Source: Pontibacter russatus (lineage in GTDB: Bacteria > Bacteroidota > Bacteroidia > Cytophagales > Hymenobacteraceae). From it: a stretch of 64,000 bases of DNA. Shown here one piece after another: positions 47,402-57,100 of the stretch (its first letter is position 1; the number at the start of each line of letters is the position of its first letter). The stretch spans positions 2,188,501 through 2,252,500 of the forward strand of contig NZ_CP047984.1 in assembly GCF_009931655.1 (NCBI RefSeq). The letters are read 5' to 3'. The position numbers and the translations under genes were made by a program. Below the pieces are notes generated by a model, which was not told the DNA's origin, did no database searches, and was given only the letters and a program-made list of their open reading frames with translations.

Positions 47402-47746
47402 ATGAAAACAATATTACCCCTTTTCAAGGGGCTGGGATTACTGTGTGCTTTCCTGCTCCTGTTCTCCGGCAGCCTGCTTGCCCAGACCACCGTTACTATT
47501 GGCCCTGGGGCTAACTGGGCTGACGCGATGCTCTATAAAAGCTACCAGAACCTGAGCCTGGAGAATACCAATCTGCACACTCAAAACAGAAACCTGGCCA
47601 GTGCCTGGTCCAGTGGCGGCCAAAACACCTTCTTCCGGACGCTCTTTAGATTTGATTTGAGTAGCATTCCTTCGGGGGCTGTCATCCAAAGTGCAACGCT
47701 ACGGCTTATCTCCCGGGGGAAGGGGCCCTGGTCCCTTTCAGGATAA
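47402..47746 (+). pseudogene. Truncated DNRLRE-domain surface protein
   Basis: 114 residues: a signal peptide (MKTILPLFKGLGLLCAFLLLFSGSLLA), then the start of a DNRLRE-type domain, TVTIGPGANWADAMLYKS... and FRTLFRFDLSSIPSGAVIQSATLRLISRG. In complete proteins this domain runs to about 160 residues and is followed by more repeats and usually a T9SS sorting domain. Here it stops at a TGA directly after the LRLISRG strand (GKGPWSLSG). No continuation is seen in the other frames. It is probably the stump of a larger secreted surface protein. It lies in the AT-richer patch. Confidence 0.6.
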
Positions 47747-47856
47747 CAGTTATAAGAGGGAGCGTGGCTTGAATTAATTTTGTCCGCATACTTATTTATA
47801 CAATGCTGCTTCACGGCGGGCCGTTTATATAGGATGATAAAATTTATCTTTAGCCG

Positions 47857-49128
47857 ATGAAGCGACTCTACATCCTGCTCCTGCTGGTATATATGGCTGC
47901 CACGGCGGGCACAGCGCAGGACATGCCCCACGTGCGCCAGACCATCGACACCCTCACCTCCGCCGCCATGCACGGCCGCGGCTATATATACAACGGTGAT
48001 GCCAAAGCGGCCGATTATATACAAAACAGGTTCCGGCAACTGGGGCTGCAGCCGCTGGGCGGCAGTTATATGCAGCCTTTCAGCTTTGCGGTGAACACCA
48101 TCACGGAAACGCCCCGGTTACAGGTGGCGGGCAAGGCGCTGCAGCCGGGCAGAGATTTTGTAGCCAACGCAGCTTCCGCCTCCGGCAAGGGCAAGGCCCA
48201 TATTCTTCCGCTGGATACCGCCGTTTTCAGTGATGCCGTGGCGGCCCGAAAGTTCTTCTCCCAGAGCTTCAGGAACAAAGCCCTTCTATATAAGCAACAG
48301 GATCAGAAACGGATAGGCCAGTTGCCAGCACCTTATCAGCAGCAACTGCGGCAGGCAAAGCTGCACGTGGTGCTGCAGCCAAAGGCGCTGCTGACCTCTG
48401 TGGCGCGGGATCAGGCGCCGCTGCCGGTGCTGGAGGTGCTGGAACAGGCTTGGCCTGCTAACGCTGAAAGTCTTACGTTTGAGGTGCAGGCCAAGCTACA
48501 GCCGCAGCACGAGGCAAACAACGTGATAGCCTACGTAAAGGGCGCTACTCAGCCCGATTCATTTCTGGTTTTCACGGCGCATTACGATCACCTGGGCGGC
48601 CAGGGCAAGGGCGTGTATTTCCCGGGGGCGAACGACAACGCCAGCGGCACCGCCATGTTGCTGGAACTGGCCGCTTACTACAGTCAGCCGGAGAATAAGC
48701 CCGATTACAGCTTGGTATTTATGGCCTTTGCTGCCGAGGAAGCCGGGCTGCTGGGTTCGTTTTATTACACGGAGCACCCGCTTTTCCCGCTTTCCCAAAT
48801 CCGCTTCCTCATCAACCTCGACCTGCTGGGCACCGGCTCCGAAGGCATGATGGTCGTGAACGGGAAGGTACACGAGTCCGAATACAACCTGCTGCAACAG
48901 ATCAACGAAAAGCACTACTACCTGCCGCAGCTCAGAAGCCGGGGCAAAGCCGCCAACTCCGACCACTACCCTTTCTCCGAAAAAGGCGTTCCGGCCTTCT
49001 TCTTCTACACCCTGGGCGGCACCGCCGCCTACCACAATCCCAACGACTACGCCGCTCAACTGCCCCTCACCGAGTTCAGGGATGTGTTTCAGTTGATCGT
49101 GGATTTTGCGGCGGCCCTGCAGCAGTAA
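47857..49128 (+). CDS. M28-family metallopeptidase, secreted
   Basis: A 423-residue exported peptidase (signal peptide about 1-21). After a region of about 190 residues that may be an inserted PA-like domain, the M28 catalytic domain shows all the zinc ligands: AHYDHLG, GANDNASG, AEEAGLLGS, NLDLLGTG and AYHNPNDY. This is the active-peptidase pattern (two zinc ions), unlike the QC-like M28 protein at 11.7 kb. It should be an aminopeptidase or carboxypeptidase acting outside the cytoplasm; the substrate is unknown. It is a single-gene transcript, with a shared bidirectional terminator before yicC. Confidence 0.88.
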   Translation: MKRLYILLLLVYMAATAGTAQDMPHVRQTIDTLTSAAMHGRGYIYNGDAKAADYIQNRFRQLGLQPLGGSYMQPFSFAVNTITETPRLQVAGKALQPGRDFVANAASASGKGKAHILPLDTAVFSDAVAARKFFSQSFRNKALLYKQQDQKRIGQLPAPYQQQLRQAKLHVVLQPKALLTSVARDQAPLPVLEVLEQAWPANAESLTFEVQAKLQPQHEANNVIAYVKGATQPDSFLVFTAHYDHLGGQGKGVYFPGANDNASGTAMLLELAAYYSQPENKPDYSLVFMAFAAEEAGLLGSFYYTEHPLFPLSQIRFLINLDLLGTGSEGMMVVNGKVHESEYNLLQQINEKHYYLPQLRSRGKAANSDHYPFSEKGVPAFFFYTLGGTAAYHNPNDYAAQLPLTEFRDVFQLIVDFAAALQQ

Positions 49129-49140
49129 CTATATATACCC

Positions 49141-49174
49141 AAAGCGCCTGCTACATATAAGCAGCAGGCGCTTT
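49141..49174. terminator. Bidirectional terminator between the M28 peptidase and yicC
   Basis: AAAGCGCCTGCT at 49141-49152 pairs with 49163-49174; the loop is 10 nt. It serves convergent genes, with TTT at its plus-strand end and a TTT run at its minus-strand end. Confidence 0.75.
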
Positions 49175-49228
49175 CAGTTTGGCGGCAGCCGAGTCAGTTA
49201 TATATGCCCGGTATACAAGTCTTCTGCC

Positions 49229-50107
49229 TTACAGGATGTTGTTGATCTGCTCCTTTATCTTCTCCAGTTCTTCCTTCATCTCCACCACATGGTGCTGGAT
49301 GGTCGCGTCGTTGGCCTTGGAGCCGATGGTGTTGATTTCGCGGCCGATCTCCTGCGAGATAAAGCCGAGCTTTTTGCCGGTGGGCTCGGGCAGGTAAACA
49401 GTCTCGGTGAAATAGTGCAGGTGGTTTACGAGGCGCACTTTCTCCTCGGCAATGTCCAGCTTCTCTATATAGTACACCATCTCCTGCTCAAAACGGTTCT
49501 TGTCGAAATGCTCCGACAAGGATATTTCCTTTATATGGCCCCGGATGCGGTTGCGGATGTTCTCCATCCGCACCGGGTCGTGCTTGTCTGTCTCGGCCAG
49601 CAGAATCCGGATCCGGTCTATATACGACATAATCTCGGCTGTCAGCGCCTTTCCCTCGTCCGTCCGGAAGGCGTTGAGGCTTTGGATGGCCTCCTCCAGC
49701 AGGGGCTGCACCTTGCCCCAGTCGGCATCGGTCACTTCCTCTTCCTGCTCCTGCTGCAGCACCTCGGGCATGTGCAGCGCCAGCCGGAACAACTCCTCTT
49801 TCCCTGCGCCCAGCGTGTCGGCCACCGCATCCAACTCTTTGTAGTAGGCCTGCAGCAGTTCTTTGTTGATGGTGTTCTTCGCCTTCTGGGCTCTGTTCTT
49901 CGAAAACTCGATGTTCACGCTCACTTTGCCGCGCACCAGCGCCCGCTGCACCATGTTCCGGACGTCGTATTCCCGGTCTGAGATAAACTTGGGGAGGCGC
50001 ACGCTCAGGTCCATGCTTTTGGAATTCAGCGAGCGGATTTCAACGGAGATAGAGTACTGGTCGGTATCGAGGCGTGCACTGCCAAAGCCTGTCATGGACT
50101 GCAACAT
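49229..50107 (-). CDS. YicC/YloC family endoribonuclease
   Basis: A 292-residue YicC-family protein. The N-terminal YicC domain opens with LQSMTGFGSARLDTDQYSISVEIRSLNSKSMDLSVRLP and the C-terminal DUF1732 domain ends with QEIGREINTIGSKANDATIQHHVVEMKEELEKIKEQINNI, both hallmarks. Members have been described as endoribonucleases involved in sRNA turnover and stress; that comes from enterobacterial work. It is divergent from purQ. The ATG at 50107 is supported by the conserved MTGFG start. A TTACTTTG-like box lies upstream on the minus strand. Confidence 0.92.
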   Translation of the reverse strand: MLQSMTGFGSARLDTDQYSISVEIRSLNSKSMDLSVRLPKFISDREYDVRNMVQRALVRGKVSVNIEFSKNRAQKAKNTINKELLQAYYKELDAVADTLGAGKEELFRLALHMPEVLQQEQEEEVTDADWGKVQPLLEEAIQSLNAFRTDEGKALTAEIMSYIDRIRILLAETDKHDPVRMENIRNRIRGHIKEISLSEHFDKNRFEQEMVYYIEKLDIAEEKVRLVNHLHYFTETVYLPEPTGKKLGFISQEIGREINTIGSKANDATIQHHVVEMKEELEKIKEQINNIL

Positions 50108-50215
50108 AAGCTAATCATCAGATGGTACAGTGGCAAAGTAACTAAAATTATCCAACTTTGCTCGGCAGCCTCCACGAAAGCTGCTCTCAGGTATGTTGCC
50201 AATCATAATTTGTTT

Positions 50216-50223
50216 TAACTTTG
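50216..50223 (+). promoter_or_regulatory. -7 box immediately before purQ
   Basis: TAACTTTG fits TAnnTTTG. A TTG at 50196-50198 gives only a 17-nt spacer, shorter than the usual 19-21. Transcription would start around 50227-50228, at the ATG itself. Confidence 0.4.
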
Positions 50224-50227
50224 TGCC

Positions 50228-50920
50228 ATGAAATTTGGTGTAGTCGTTTTTCCGGGGTCCAACTGCGACCAAGACCTTGTGGATGCCATCGGCATTGGCA
50301 TGCAGCAGGAAGTTGTAAAGCTGTGGCACAAAGACCACGACTTGCAGGGCTGTGATTTTATACTATTGCCGGGTGGCTTCTCCTATGGCGACTACCTGCG
50401 CTCCGGTGCAATTTCACGCTTCTCCCCCATCATGCAGGAGGTGATTCAGCACGCGGAGCGCGGCGGGTATGTGATGGGCATCTGCAACGGTTTCCAGATT
50501 CTGACGGAGGCCGGGCTGCTGCCGGGCGCGCTGCTGCGCAACGTGAACCAGCAGTTTATATGCGACAACGTATATATAAAACCGGTGACCACCAACCTGC
50601 TGCCCACGCAGCTGCTGGACCTGAACAAGGCCTACAAAATACCGGTGGCGCACGGCGAAGGCTGCTATTATGCCGACAAGGAAACGCTGAAACAGCTGCA
50701 CGACAACGACCAGATCATGTTTAAGTACAGCAGCAACGTGGCCGACACGCACGAGATATATAACATCAACGGCAGCCTCCTGAACATTGCCGGTGTGAGC
50801 AACGCCCGGAAGAACGTGTTCGGGATGATGCCGCACCCGGAGCGCGCCGTAGACCCCGAACTGGGCAATACCGACGGCCGCGCCATTTTCGAGTCGCTGC
50901 TGCACCTGGTGAACGCGTAA
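50228..50920 (+). CDS. purQ: Phosphoribosylformylglycinamidine synthase, glutaminase subunit
   Basis: A 230-residue PurQ, the glutamine amidotransferase subunit of FGAM synthase in purine synthesis. The class I GATase features are the nucleophile Cys (about 86) in VMGICNGFQ, the oxyanion loop GGFSYGDYLRSG, and the His-Glu pair in MMPHPERAVDPE. It opens with KFGVVVFPGSNCDQD, so the ATG at 50228 is firm. A TAACTTTG box ends only 4 nt before the ATG (50216-50223), so the transcript could be leaderless. purS, coding the small third subunit, lies about 9 kb away; purL is not in the window. Confidence 0.95.
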   Translation: MKFGVVVFPGSNCDQDLVDAIGIGMQQEVVKLWHKDHDLQGCDFILLPGGFSYGDYLRSGAISRFSPIMQEVIQHAERGGYVMGICNGFQILTEAGLLPGALLRNVNQQFICDNVYIKPVTTNLLPTQLLDLNKAYKIPVAHGEGCYYADKETLKQLHDNDQIMFKYSSNVADTHEIYNINGSLLNIAGVSNARKNVFGMMPHPERAVDPELGNTDGRAIFESLLHLVNA

Positions 50921-50943
50921 TTTTCCTTTGGAACTTATATATG

Positions 50944-50990
50944 GCAATGAGCCCCGCCTGCTCCGGTAGCAGGCGGGGCTCATTGCTTTT
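50944..50990 (+). terminator. Terminator after purQ (19-bp stem)
   Basis: Bases 50944-50962 pair perfectly with 50968-50986 around the loop CCGGT, followed by TTTT. It lies 23 nt after the purQ stop codon. Confidence 0.88.
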
Positions 50991-51074
50991 CAGGCTGTTG
51001 CCAAAGCCTCCCTGGCATATAACTATAAGATACGCTTCCATCTTACCTGCGAAAGTCCTACCTTTGCCCCCTCT

Positions 51075-51116
51075 ATGAGAAAAGCCACTCCCTTCCTTTC
51101 GCTTACTCCCCCGTGA
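51075..51116 (+). promoter_or_regulatory. Possible leader peptide ahead of the SulP transporter gene
   Basis: A 13-codon frame, MRKATPFLSLTPP, starts 9 nt after a TACCTTTG box and ends with two prolines directly before TGA, a sequence that slows release. A hairpin (CTCCAG-C-GCC pairing with GGC-A-CTGGAG, 51144-51173) lies 27 nt downstream, and the SulP ATG about 90 nt beyond that. It has the layout of an attenuation leader, but no -33 box and no T run directly after the hairpin are seen. Confidence 0.3.
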
Positions 51117-51261
51117 GTTCCTTCTGATTAAATTCTTTTGCTTCTCCAGCGCCTCCCTACACAGGCACTGGAGCCATCCCTCTTTATATATGCCCGTATT
51201 TTCAGCACCCGCTGGTTGCTGCCAGTACCGTTTTCCCTATTTTTTGTATTAATGTTCAAGG

Positions 51262-52794
51262 ATGAAACAGTATTTACGCCTTTTCGACTTCAGTAACAAA
51301 GTAGCTTATAAAACCGAGGTGCTGGCCGGGCTTACCGTCGCCATGACCATGATTCCGGAATCCCTTTCTTTCGCCATATTAGCTGGTTTTCCGCCACTGG
51401 TGGGTTTGTATGCCGCCTTCATTATGGGTTTGGTGACAGCGGTGTTTGGCGGCAGGCCGGGCATGGTGTCGGGTGGGGCCGGTGCCACAGCCGTGGTGCT
51501 TATTGCCCTGATGCAATCGCATGGGCTTGAGTATGTGTTTGCCGCAGTGGCGCTGGCCGGTGTTCTTCAGATTGTGGTGGGGGTATTTAAGCTCGGGAAG
51601 TTTATCCGCCTCGTGCCCCAGCCGGTTATGTTTGGTTTCGTGAACGGGCTGGCTGTCATCATCTTCATGTCGCAGCTGGCGCAGTTTAAGACGGTGGTAA
51701 ACGGGGAAGTTACCTGGCTCTCCGGCGGGCCGCTCTACGTCATGGCTGGCCTGGTGGCGCTCACCATTGCCATTATCATACTGCTGCCCAGATTCACGAA
51801 AGCCATCCCCCCCTCCCTGGTCGCCATTATGGTTGTCTTCGGTATTGTGCTCGGCTTTGGGATAGAGACTAAAACGGTGATGGACATTGCCTCCGTAAGC
51901 GGCGGCTTTCCTCCCCTCCATATACCACAGGTTCCGCTTACCCCCGACACGCTGCAGATCATCTTTCCATATGCCCTGATTATGGCGGGTGTCGGCCTGA
52001 CGGAGAGCCTGCTCACCCTGAACCTGGTGGATGAGATAACCGGAACGCGCGGGAGCAGCAACAGGGAATGCGTGGCGCAAGGCGGTGCCAACCTCCTGAA
52101 CGGCTTTTTCTTCGGGATGGGTGGCTGCGCCATGATCGCTCAGACACTCGTCAACCTTTCGGCTGGGGCACGGGCGCGGCTGGCGGGCATTGTAGCGGCG
52201 CTCACCATACTGGCCATCATCCTTTTCGGAGCCCCCGTCATCGAAAGAGTGCCAATGGCAGCTTTAGTAGGCGTCATGATCATGGTGGCCTTCGGCACGT
52301 TTGAATGGATCAGCTTCAGGATCATCAATAAAATGCCCCGGCATGATGTGTTTGTAGGCATCCTGGTAGCCGTTATCACTATATGGCTGCACAACCTGGC
52401 CCTGGCCGTGCTGATTGGTGTGATTATAGCCGCACTGGTGTTTGCCTGGGAAAGCGCCAAGCGCATCAGGGCCAGAAAGTATGTTGACGGCAGCGGCGCA
52501 AAGCACTACGAGTTGTACGGCCCACTGTTCTTCGGTTCCGTGGCCGCTTTTACGGAGAAATTTGATGTGGTTAATGATCCGGAGGAAGTGATCATCGACT
52601 TCAGGGAAAGCAGAGTGGCAGACATGTCTGGCATAGAGGCCCTGAACAAATTGACGGAGCGCTACCATAAGGCAGGCAAAAAGCTGCACCTGCGCCACCT
52701 GAGCCCCGATTGCATGAAGCTGCTCAGAAATGCTGACAAAGTCATCGACGTCAATATCCTGGAAGACCCGAATTATGTTGTGATGGGCGATTAG
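51262..52794 (+). CDS. SulP-family inorganic anion transporter with STAS domain
   Basis: A 510-residue inner-membrane transporter. The SulP signature is in the first helices (AGLTVAMTMIPESLSFAILAGFPPLVGLYAAFIMG) and in NLVDEITGTRGSSNRECVAQGGANLLNGFFFGMGGCAMIAQT. About 12 membrane segments reach residue 400, followed by a C-terminal STAS domain (about 425-505; LYGPLFFGSVAAFTEKF, IIDFRESRVADMSGIEAL, LHLRHLSPDCMKLL), which usually controls transport. Bacterial SulP proteins carry sulfate, bicarbonate or dicarboxylates; the substrate is not decidable. The gene may be controlled by a leader (see 51075-51173). Confidence 0.9.
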   Translation: MKQYLRLFDFSNKVAYKTEVLAGLTVAMTMIPESLSFAILAGFPPLVGLYAAFIMGLVTAVFGGRPGMVSGGAGATAVVLIALMQSHGLEYVFAAVALAGVLQIVVGVFKLGKFIRLVPQPVMFGFVNGLAVIIFMSQLAQFKTVVNGEVTWLSGGPLYVMAGLVALTIAIIILLPRFTKAIPPSLVAIMVVFGIVLGFGIETKTVMDIASVSGGFPPLHIPQVPLTPDTLQIIFPYALIMAGVGLTESLLTLNLVDEITGTRGSSNRECVAQGGANLLNGFFFGMGGCAMIAQTLVNLSAGARARLAGIVAALTILAIILFGAPVIERVPMAALVGVMIMVAFGTFEWISFRIINKMPRHDVFVGILVAVITIWLHNLALAVLIGVIIAALVFAWESAKRIRARKYVDGSGAKHYELYGPLFFGSVAAFTEKFDVVNDPEEVIIDFRESRVADMSGIEALNKLTERYHKAGKKLHLRHLSPDCMKLLRNADKVIDVNILEDPNYVVMGD

Positions 52795-52939
52795 GATATT
52801 TTGAGCGAAGCTGCCTATATATAGGGCCGGCTTTGGAATCCCAGCCCCTTCAGACATGAGCGGCGTTTTGCAGGGTATTAAACCGCAGCGCGAGCGTTCC
52901 GCCGCGCCTGGTGCGCCCCGTAGTATAACACCTGTAAGG

Positions 52940-54091
52940 CTACGACACCACCTTATTTACCGCATCCACTATCACCCTCACATCAGAGGGGTGGTTGTTT
53001 ACTACCTCACTGCGCTCCTTGCCCAGCCGCACAATGATAAGGTTCTTCTCAGGGATCACGATGATGTACTGGCCCAGGATGCCGCGCGCGTAGAAGATGT
53101 TATGGCCTTTGTAGCCGGGCAGCAGCCACCATTGGTAGCCGTAGAAATCGGTCTTGCTGCCGTCGGATGCCTTGGGGAGATTGGTTGGCGTGAGGGAGGC
53201 TTTCACGTAATCGGGCGGCACGATGGTGTCGCCGTTCCAGACGCCGTTGTGCAGGTACAGTCTGCCGAGGCGCGCCAGGTCGCGGGCGTTGGAGAAAAAG
53301 CAGCAGTAGGCTTTCTCCATGCCGTCGGGTTTGTCCACGCTCCACTCCGCGTTGTGCGCCGCCCCCAGCGGCCTCCACAGCTTTTCCTCCACCAGTTGGC
53401 TCAGGCTTTTGCCGGTGGCCGCCCGCAGCACGAAAGCCAGCACCTGCGTGTCGCCGCTTTTGTAGGTGAAGGCCCTGCCCGGTTCGTCCACCGCCTCCAG
53501 CCTGTCAATTATCTTTTTCAGGTCAGAGCCATAATAGCTCTCAGTGGTCATGGAGAAGGGATTTATATAGGACTCGTCCCAGTTAAGGCCGGAACTCATC
53601 CGGAGCAGATCATGTATCCTGATTTTGGCTTTGACCCCTTCCCGAAACTCCGGCAGGAAGTCCCCCACCGGCTGGTTCACGCTCTTGATGTCCCCTTCTT
53701 TGATGGCGATGCCGACCAGCATGCTCACAATGCTTTTGGCCATAGAGAAAGAGTTGCTCAGCGATGCGCTGGAATATCCGTCCCAGTACTGCTCGTGCAG
53801 GAGCGAATCGTCTTTCACGACCAGAAACGCCACCGACGACAGTTCTTCGTGCAGGCGCTCCAACTCCTCCGGAAAGGTGATTTTATTATACGCCGATGCT
53901 TTGGACCACGGTTGGGTCACCTGCGGGGCCATTATCACGCGCTGCTCAAATATCTCGTTGTCATCTATGTCTGCCAGGTTGTAGAAGAGCGCCCTGTACA
54001 CATAGTTTTTGTCAGCCATGTGGATCCAGGCGGCCAGCAGCCCCAGCAGCAGTATGCTTCCAATACTCAGGCGCCTGGTTCCCCGACTCAT
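52940..54091 (-). CDS. Serine hydrolase of the class C beta-lactamase/penicillin-binding family
   Basis: A 383-residue envelope protein with an N-terminal membrane segment (about 9-25). The active-site motif SxxK is SMAK in NSFSMAKSIVSML (about 140), the second motif is YKSG (Tyr-x-Ser) in TYKSGDTQVLAF, and the third lies near YARGILGQYI. Such proteins may be peptidases, esterases or beta-lactamases; nothing suggests a resistance gene. It is the last gene of a minus-strand operon, 9 nt after the large pseudo-peptidase/barrel gene. Confidence 0.85.
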   Translation of the reverse strand: MSRGTRRLSIGSILLLGLLAAWIHMADKNYVYRALFYNLADIDDNEIFEQRVIMAPQVTQPWSKASAYNKITFPEELERLHEELSSVAFLVVKDDSLLHEQYWDGYSSASLSNSFSMAKSIVSMLVGIAIKEGDIKSVNQPVGDFLPEFREGVKAKIRIHDLLRMSSGLNWDESYINPFSMTTESYYGSDLKKIIDRLEAVDEPGRAFTYKSGDTQVLAFVLRAATGKSLSQLVEEKLWRPLGAAHNAEWSVDKPDGMEKAYCCFFSNARDLARLGRLYLHNGVWNGDTIVPPDYVKASLTPTNLPKASDGSKTDFYGYQWWLLPGYKGHNIFYARGILGQYIIVIPEKNLIIVRLGKERSEVVNNHPSDVRVIVDAVNKVVS

Positions 54092-54100
54092 AAGGCTTCT

Positions 54101-57100
54101 TTAGAAATCATAGCCCAGCGTCACATAAAACTTAGGCCCCGTGCGGCTTTCCTCTGCCTCGCCCCAGGCCACATCCAGCTTGCCATATACGCCCAGCAAG
54201 GTAGTGCGTGCGCCCACCCCATACCCTATCAGGAACGGGTTGCGGTAGTTGACCACGGTAATCTCGAAGTTATCCCGATCGGTGGGGCTGAGGACGCCGC
54301 CAATCACGCGGGTGTTGATCGAGTTCTCGCCTGTAAAGGGATTGGCGCCGTCATAGGCAGAGCCGGCATCCGCAAAGGCCGTCAGCTGCAGGTTCCGGAA
54401 AAAACCCGAGGCGATGGGCCCGTTGTAGATGTACTGCACAATCGGGATGCGCAGTTCCGCATTAGCCAGCAGGTGCCGGCTGCCCGTGCGCACGTTGTAG
54501 TTAAAGCCCCTAAGCGGCGTCACGTACTCCAGGTAGAACAGGTCGGCAGGCGAGCCGACCTCCACGTCGTTCAGTTCGGAGGTTTCGTCCTGGTCGGCCA
54601 GTAGCCAGTTGTCCATGCCGCCAATCAGGAATTTCTTGTCGGAGTTGCCGAAAAAAGCGCCATAGCTGATGCGCGTGGCCAGCACAATCTCCCGGTGTAT
54701 TTTCAGGTAATTCCTGAAATCGACATAAACTTTGTTGAAGTTGCTTTCAGAGCCGTTAAACCCTTTGAGCGACAAGGCTCCTATCTTCAGGCGGGTTCCC
54801 TCCAGCATATTGATGCCGGTCCGGACGCTGTTGTCATATACCAGTTCCACGTTCCCTCCCCAGAAATTCTCCACGCTGTCGGGTATATAAAAGTCGTTCA
54901 TATACGTGAAGCGCGTGCTCACGAATTTGGGCATGACGTGGATGCTGGTGCTGTGGCTCAGCGGGAACACCACCTTCGGGCTCAGCTCGTTCTTGGCGAA
55001 ACGCACCCGCGACCCCGGCACATTCAGCAGCCCCCCTTCCAGCGTCTCGCGCTCAAACTCCACCCCTACGTCCAGGCGGTTTTTCAGGTTCATATACTGG
55101 GCCCAGAAGCTGCTGGACCCGAGGTCGGTGCGCAGAAAAGCCGTGCCCTGTATATGGTGGTTCTCGAACAGGTCGCTCATGCCCACGCCCGCCACAATGC
55201 CGAAGCCGAGCAGCGGGTCGGCATGCACCGACGTCACAATCTCCTGCACGCTGAAGCGCACGTCGTAGTCCAGGGGCCCCACCATCTCAAACGGCCTGGC
55301 GGTAGTGGCCCGGCGGATAGCTGCCCTGGGTTTCGTTTCGGCATTCTCCTCCGTGGCCGTGGCGGCAGTGTCGCTCTCAAACTCGTAATCGTCGATGTTC
55401 ACTTCCCCGTCCTGGCGCCTGCTGGGGCTGGCGCGCCTGGTCACGGTGCCGTTGTCCTCCACTATTTTCTGCGTGTTGGTTGTATTGCTTGCTGTGCGGG
55501 CGCGGGTCTCCAGAATAATCTGGCGTGAGGTGCGCGGGAGTTCCTGAAGTGTGGCGGGCGTAAACTGCGGCAGCAGGTACACAAAGGGGTGCGCATCTTT
55601 TTTCGCAACCAAAGCCAGCACATTGGCAGACGGCACATAGTCGTAGGCCTCGATGCCCTGGATAAAACTGGTGACGGGCGTGCTGGCGCCCGTGCTGAGG
55701 TTGTAGGAGTAGAGGCTGCGGATGCCGCTTTGCTCGCCCAGGTACACAAAGCTGCCGTCCTGCGTTGCCCTTGGCAGCAGCTCGCTGGCAATAGAGGTTG
55801 TCAGCTGCCGTATGTTGGCGTCAGGTCCCTGCTCCTGCTGCAGCAGAAAGATGTCGTAGTTGTTCACAACGCTGCTGAAGGTGGCGGCTCCGGCGCTCCC
55901 CGTGCTATTGGCGGGGCGGTTAGAGCTGAAGACAATGCCACTGTTGCCTTTCAGGAAGGCAGGGTCAATATCATCGTATATGTCGTTGGTGAGTTGCCGC
56001 TGCAGGCGGCCGGTGGCGCGCAGCAAAAACAAGTCAGTTTGCCCGTTCTGCACCGCGCTTATCACCAGGCTGTTGCCGTCCTCTGAATAGCTCATGCCGT
56101 TTACCAGCGCAAAGGGCTCCAGCACCGTACCGGCAGTGGTCAGGTTCTCCACGAAAGGGATAAAGGAGTAGCCGTCGCGGGCGTCTACCTGCCGCAGCAG
56201 CATCTCTCCCCTCCTCGACTCAATAAAGCCAAGCGTTGTGTTAGAGCGCCAGGCCAGCACCGGCATCTTGTAGTCCACTTTCTGGTCCACACTCTTGTAG
56301 CCAGCGCGCCATACCACACGGTCGCGCTTGCGGCGCACATCCTGCACAAATATCTTGAAGATGCCGTTGTCGTTCTTCACGTAGGCCAGCATCGTGCCAT
56401 CCGGGTTCAGCACCGGCTCGCCGTAGTAGTGGCCCTCTTTGTTCTTGCTGAACAGCTTATGCTCTTCGGGCAGCGGCACCAGCGGACTGTCGGCGCTGGT
56501 GTTTATCTGCACATAGTAGTTGTACCAGTCCTGCAGAAAGCGCTTGTACGGGATATTGAGGCTGCTGGTGATGCCAATCTCCACGTCACGGGTAATGCGG
56601 GTCAGGTTCAGGATGTTCTGGATGGCGGTGTAGCCATAGCGCTCCGCTATATAGTTCCAGACCGACTGGCCGGTGAGTTCGGGGTTGATGGCGAACAGCT
56701 TCTCCGGGCGCTGCCTGTCCTGCCTCAGCAGCATATCGCGCATATAGTTGTCCATGCGTATGCTCCACCCTTCTGCCGTGTAGGCCGCCACGCCGCCTAT
56801 AAACCACTCGGGCAGGCGCAGCAGGTAGCTGCTCTGGAGCGCCTCTTTCAGGCTGCCGCCGTACATCATGTCGTTCATGAGCAGCTGCGTCAGCTCGAAG
56901 CTCAGGTCGCGCTTAAACTCCGTCTGGGTGCCCTGGTAGGCCATCTCAATCTTGCTCTTCATAAAGAGCGTCTCGCCGCCGGTCTGGTACTGGTCGTTGC
57001 TCAGGCCGATGTTGCTCTGCAGCAGGTCGGTGGGCGAGTTGTACAGCATCAGGGTGATTTTAGAGTACGGGTAGTACCCGATCAGGCTGGTGATGCGGCG

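Larger units (their letters stand above)
50921..51261. other. Gap between purQ and the SulP gene, with leader elements
   Basis: About 340 nt. It holds the purQ terminator, a TACCTTTG box (51059-51066), a short reading frame ending in Pro-Pro (51075-51116), a hairpin (51144-51173) and several T-rich runs before the SulP ATG. No longer gene is seen. Confidence 0.6.

Noticed and set aside
52940..54091. Beta-lactamase resistance gene
   Set aside because: The SxxK and YxS motifs are shared by many esterases and peptidases; no feature specific to AmpC-type lactamases and no mobile context.
52856..54604. 582-codon plus-strand frame
   Set aside because: It lies opposite the serine hydrolase and the large barrel protein, both of which have clear motifs; the translation is His/Arg/Val-rich without a domain.
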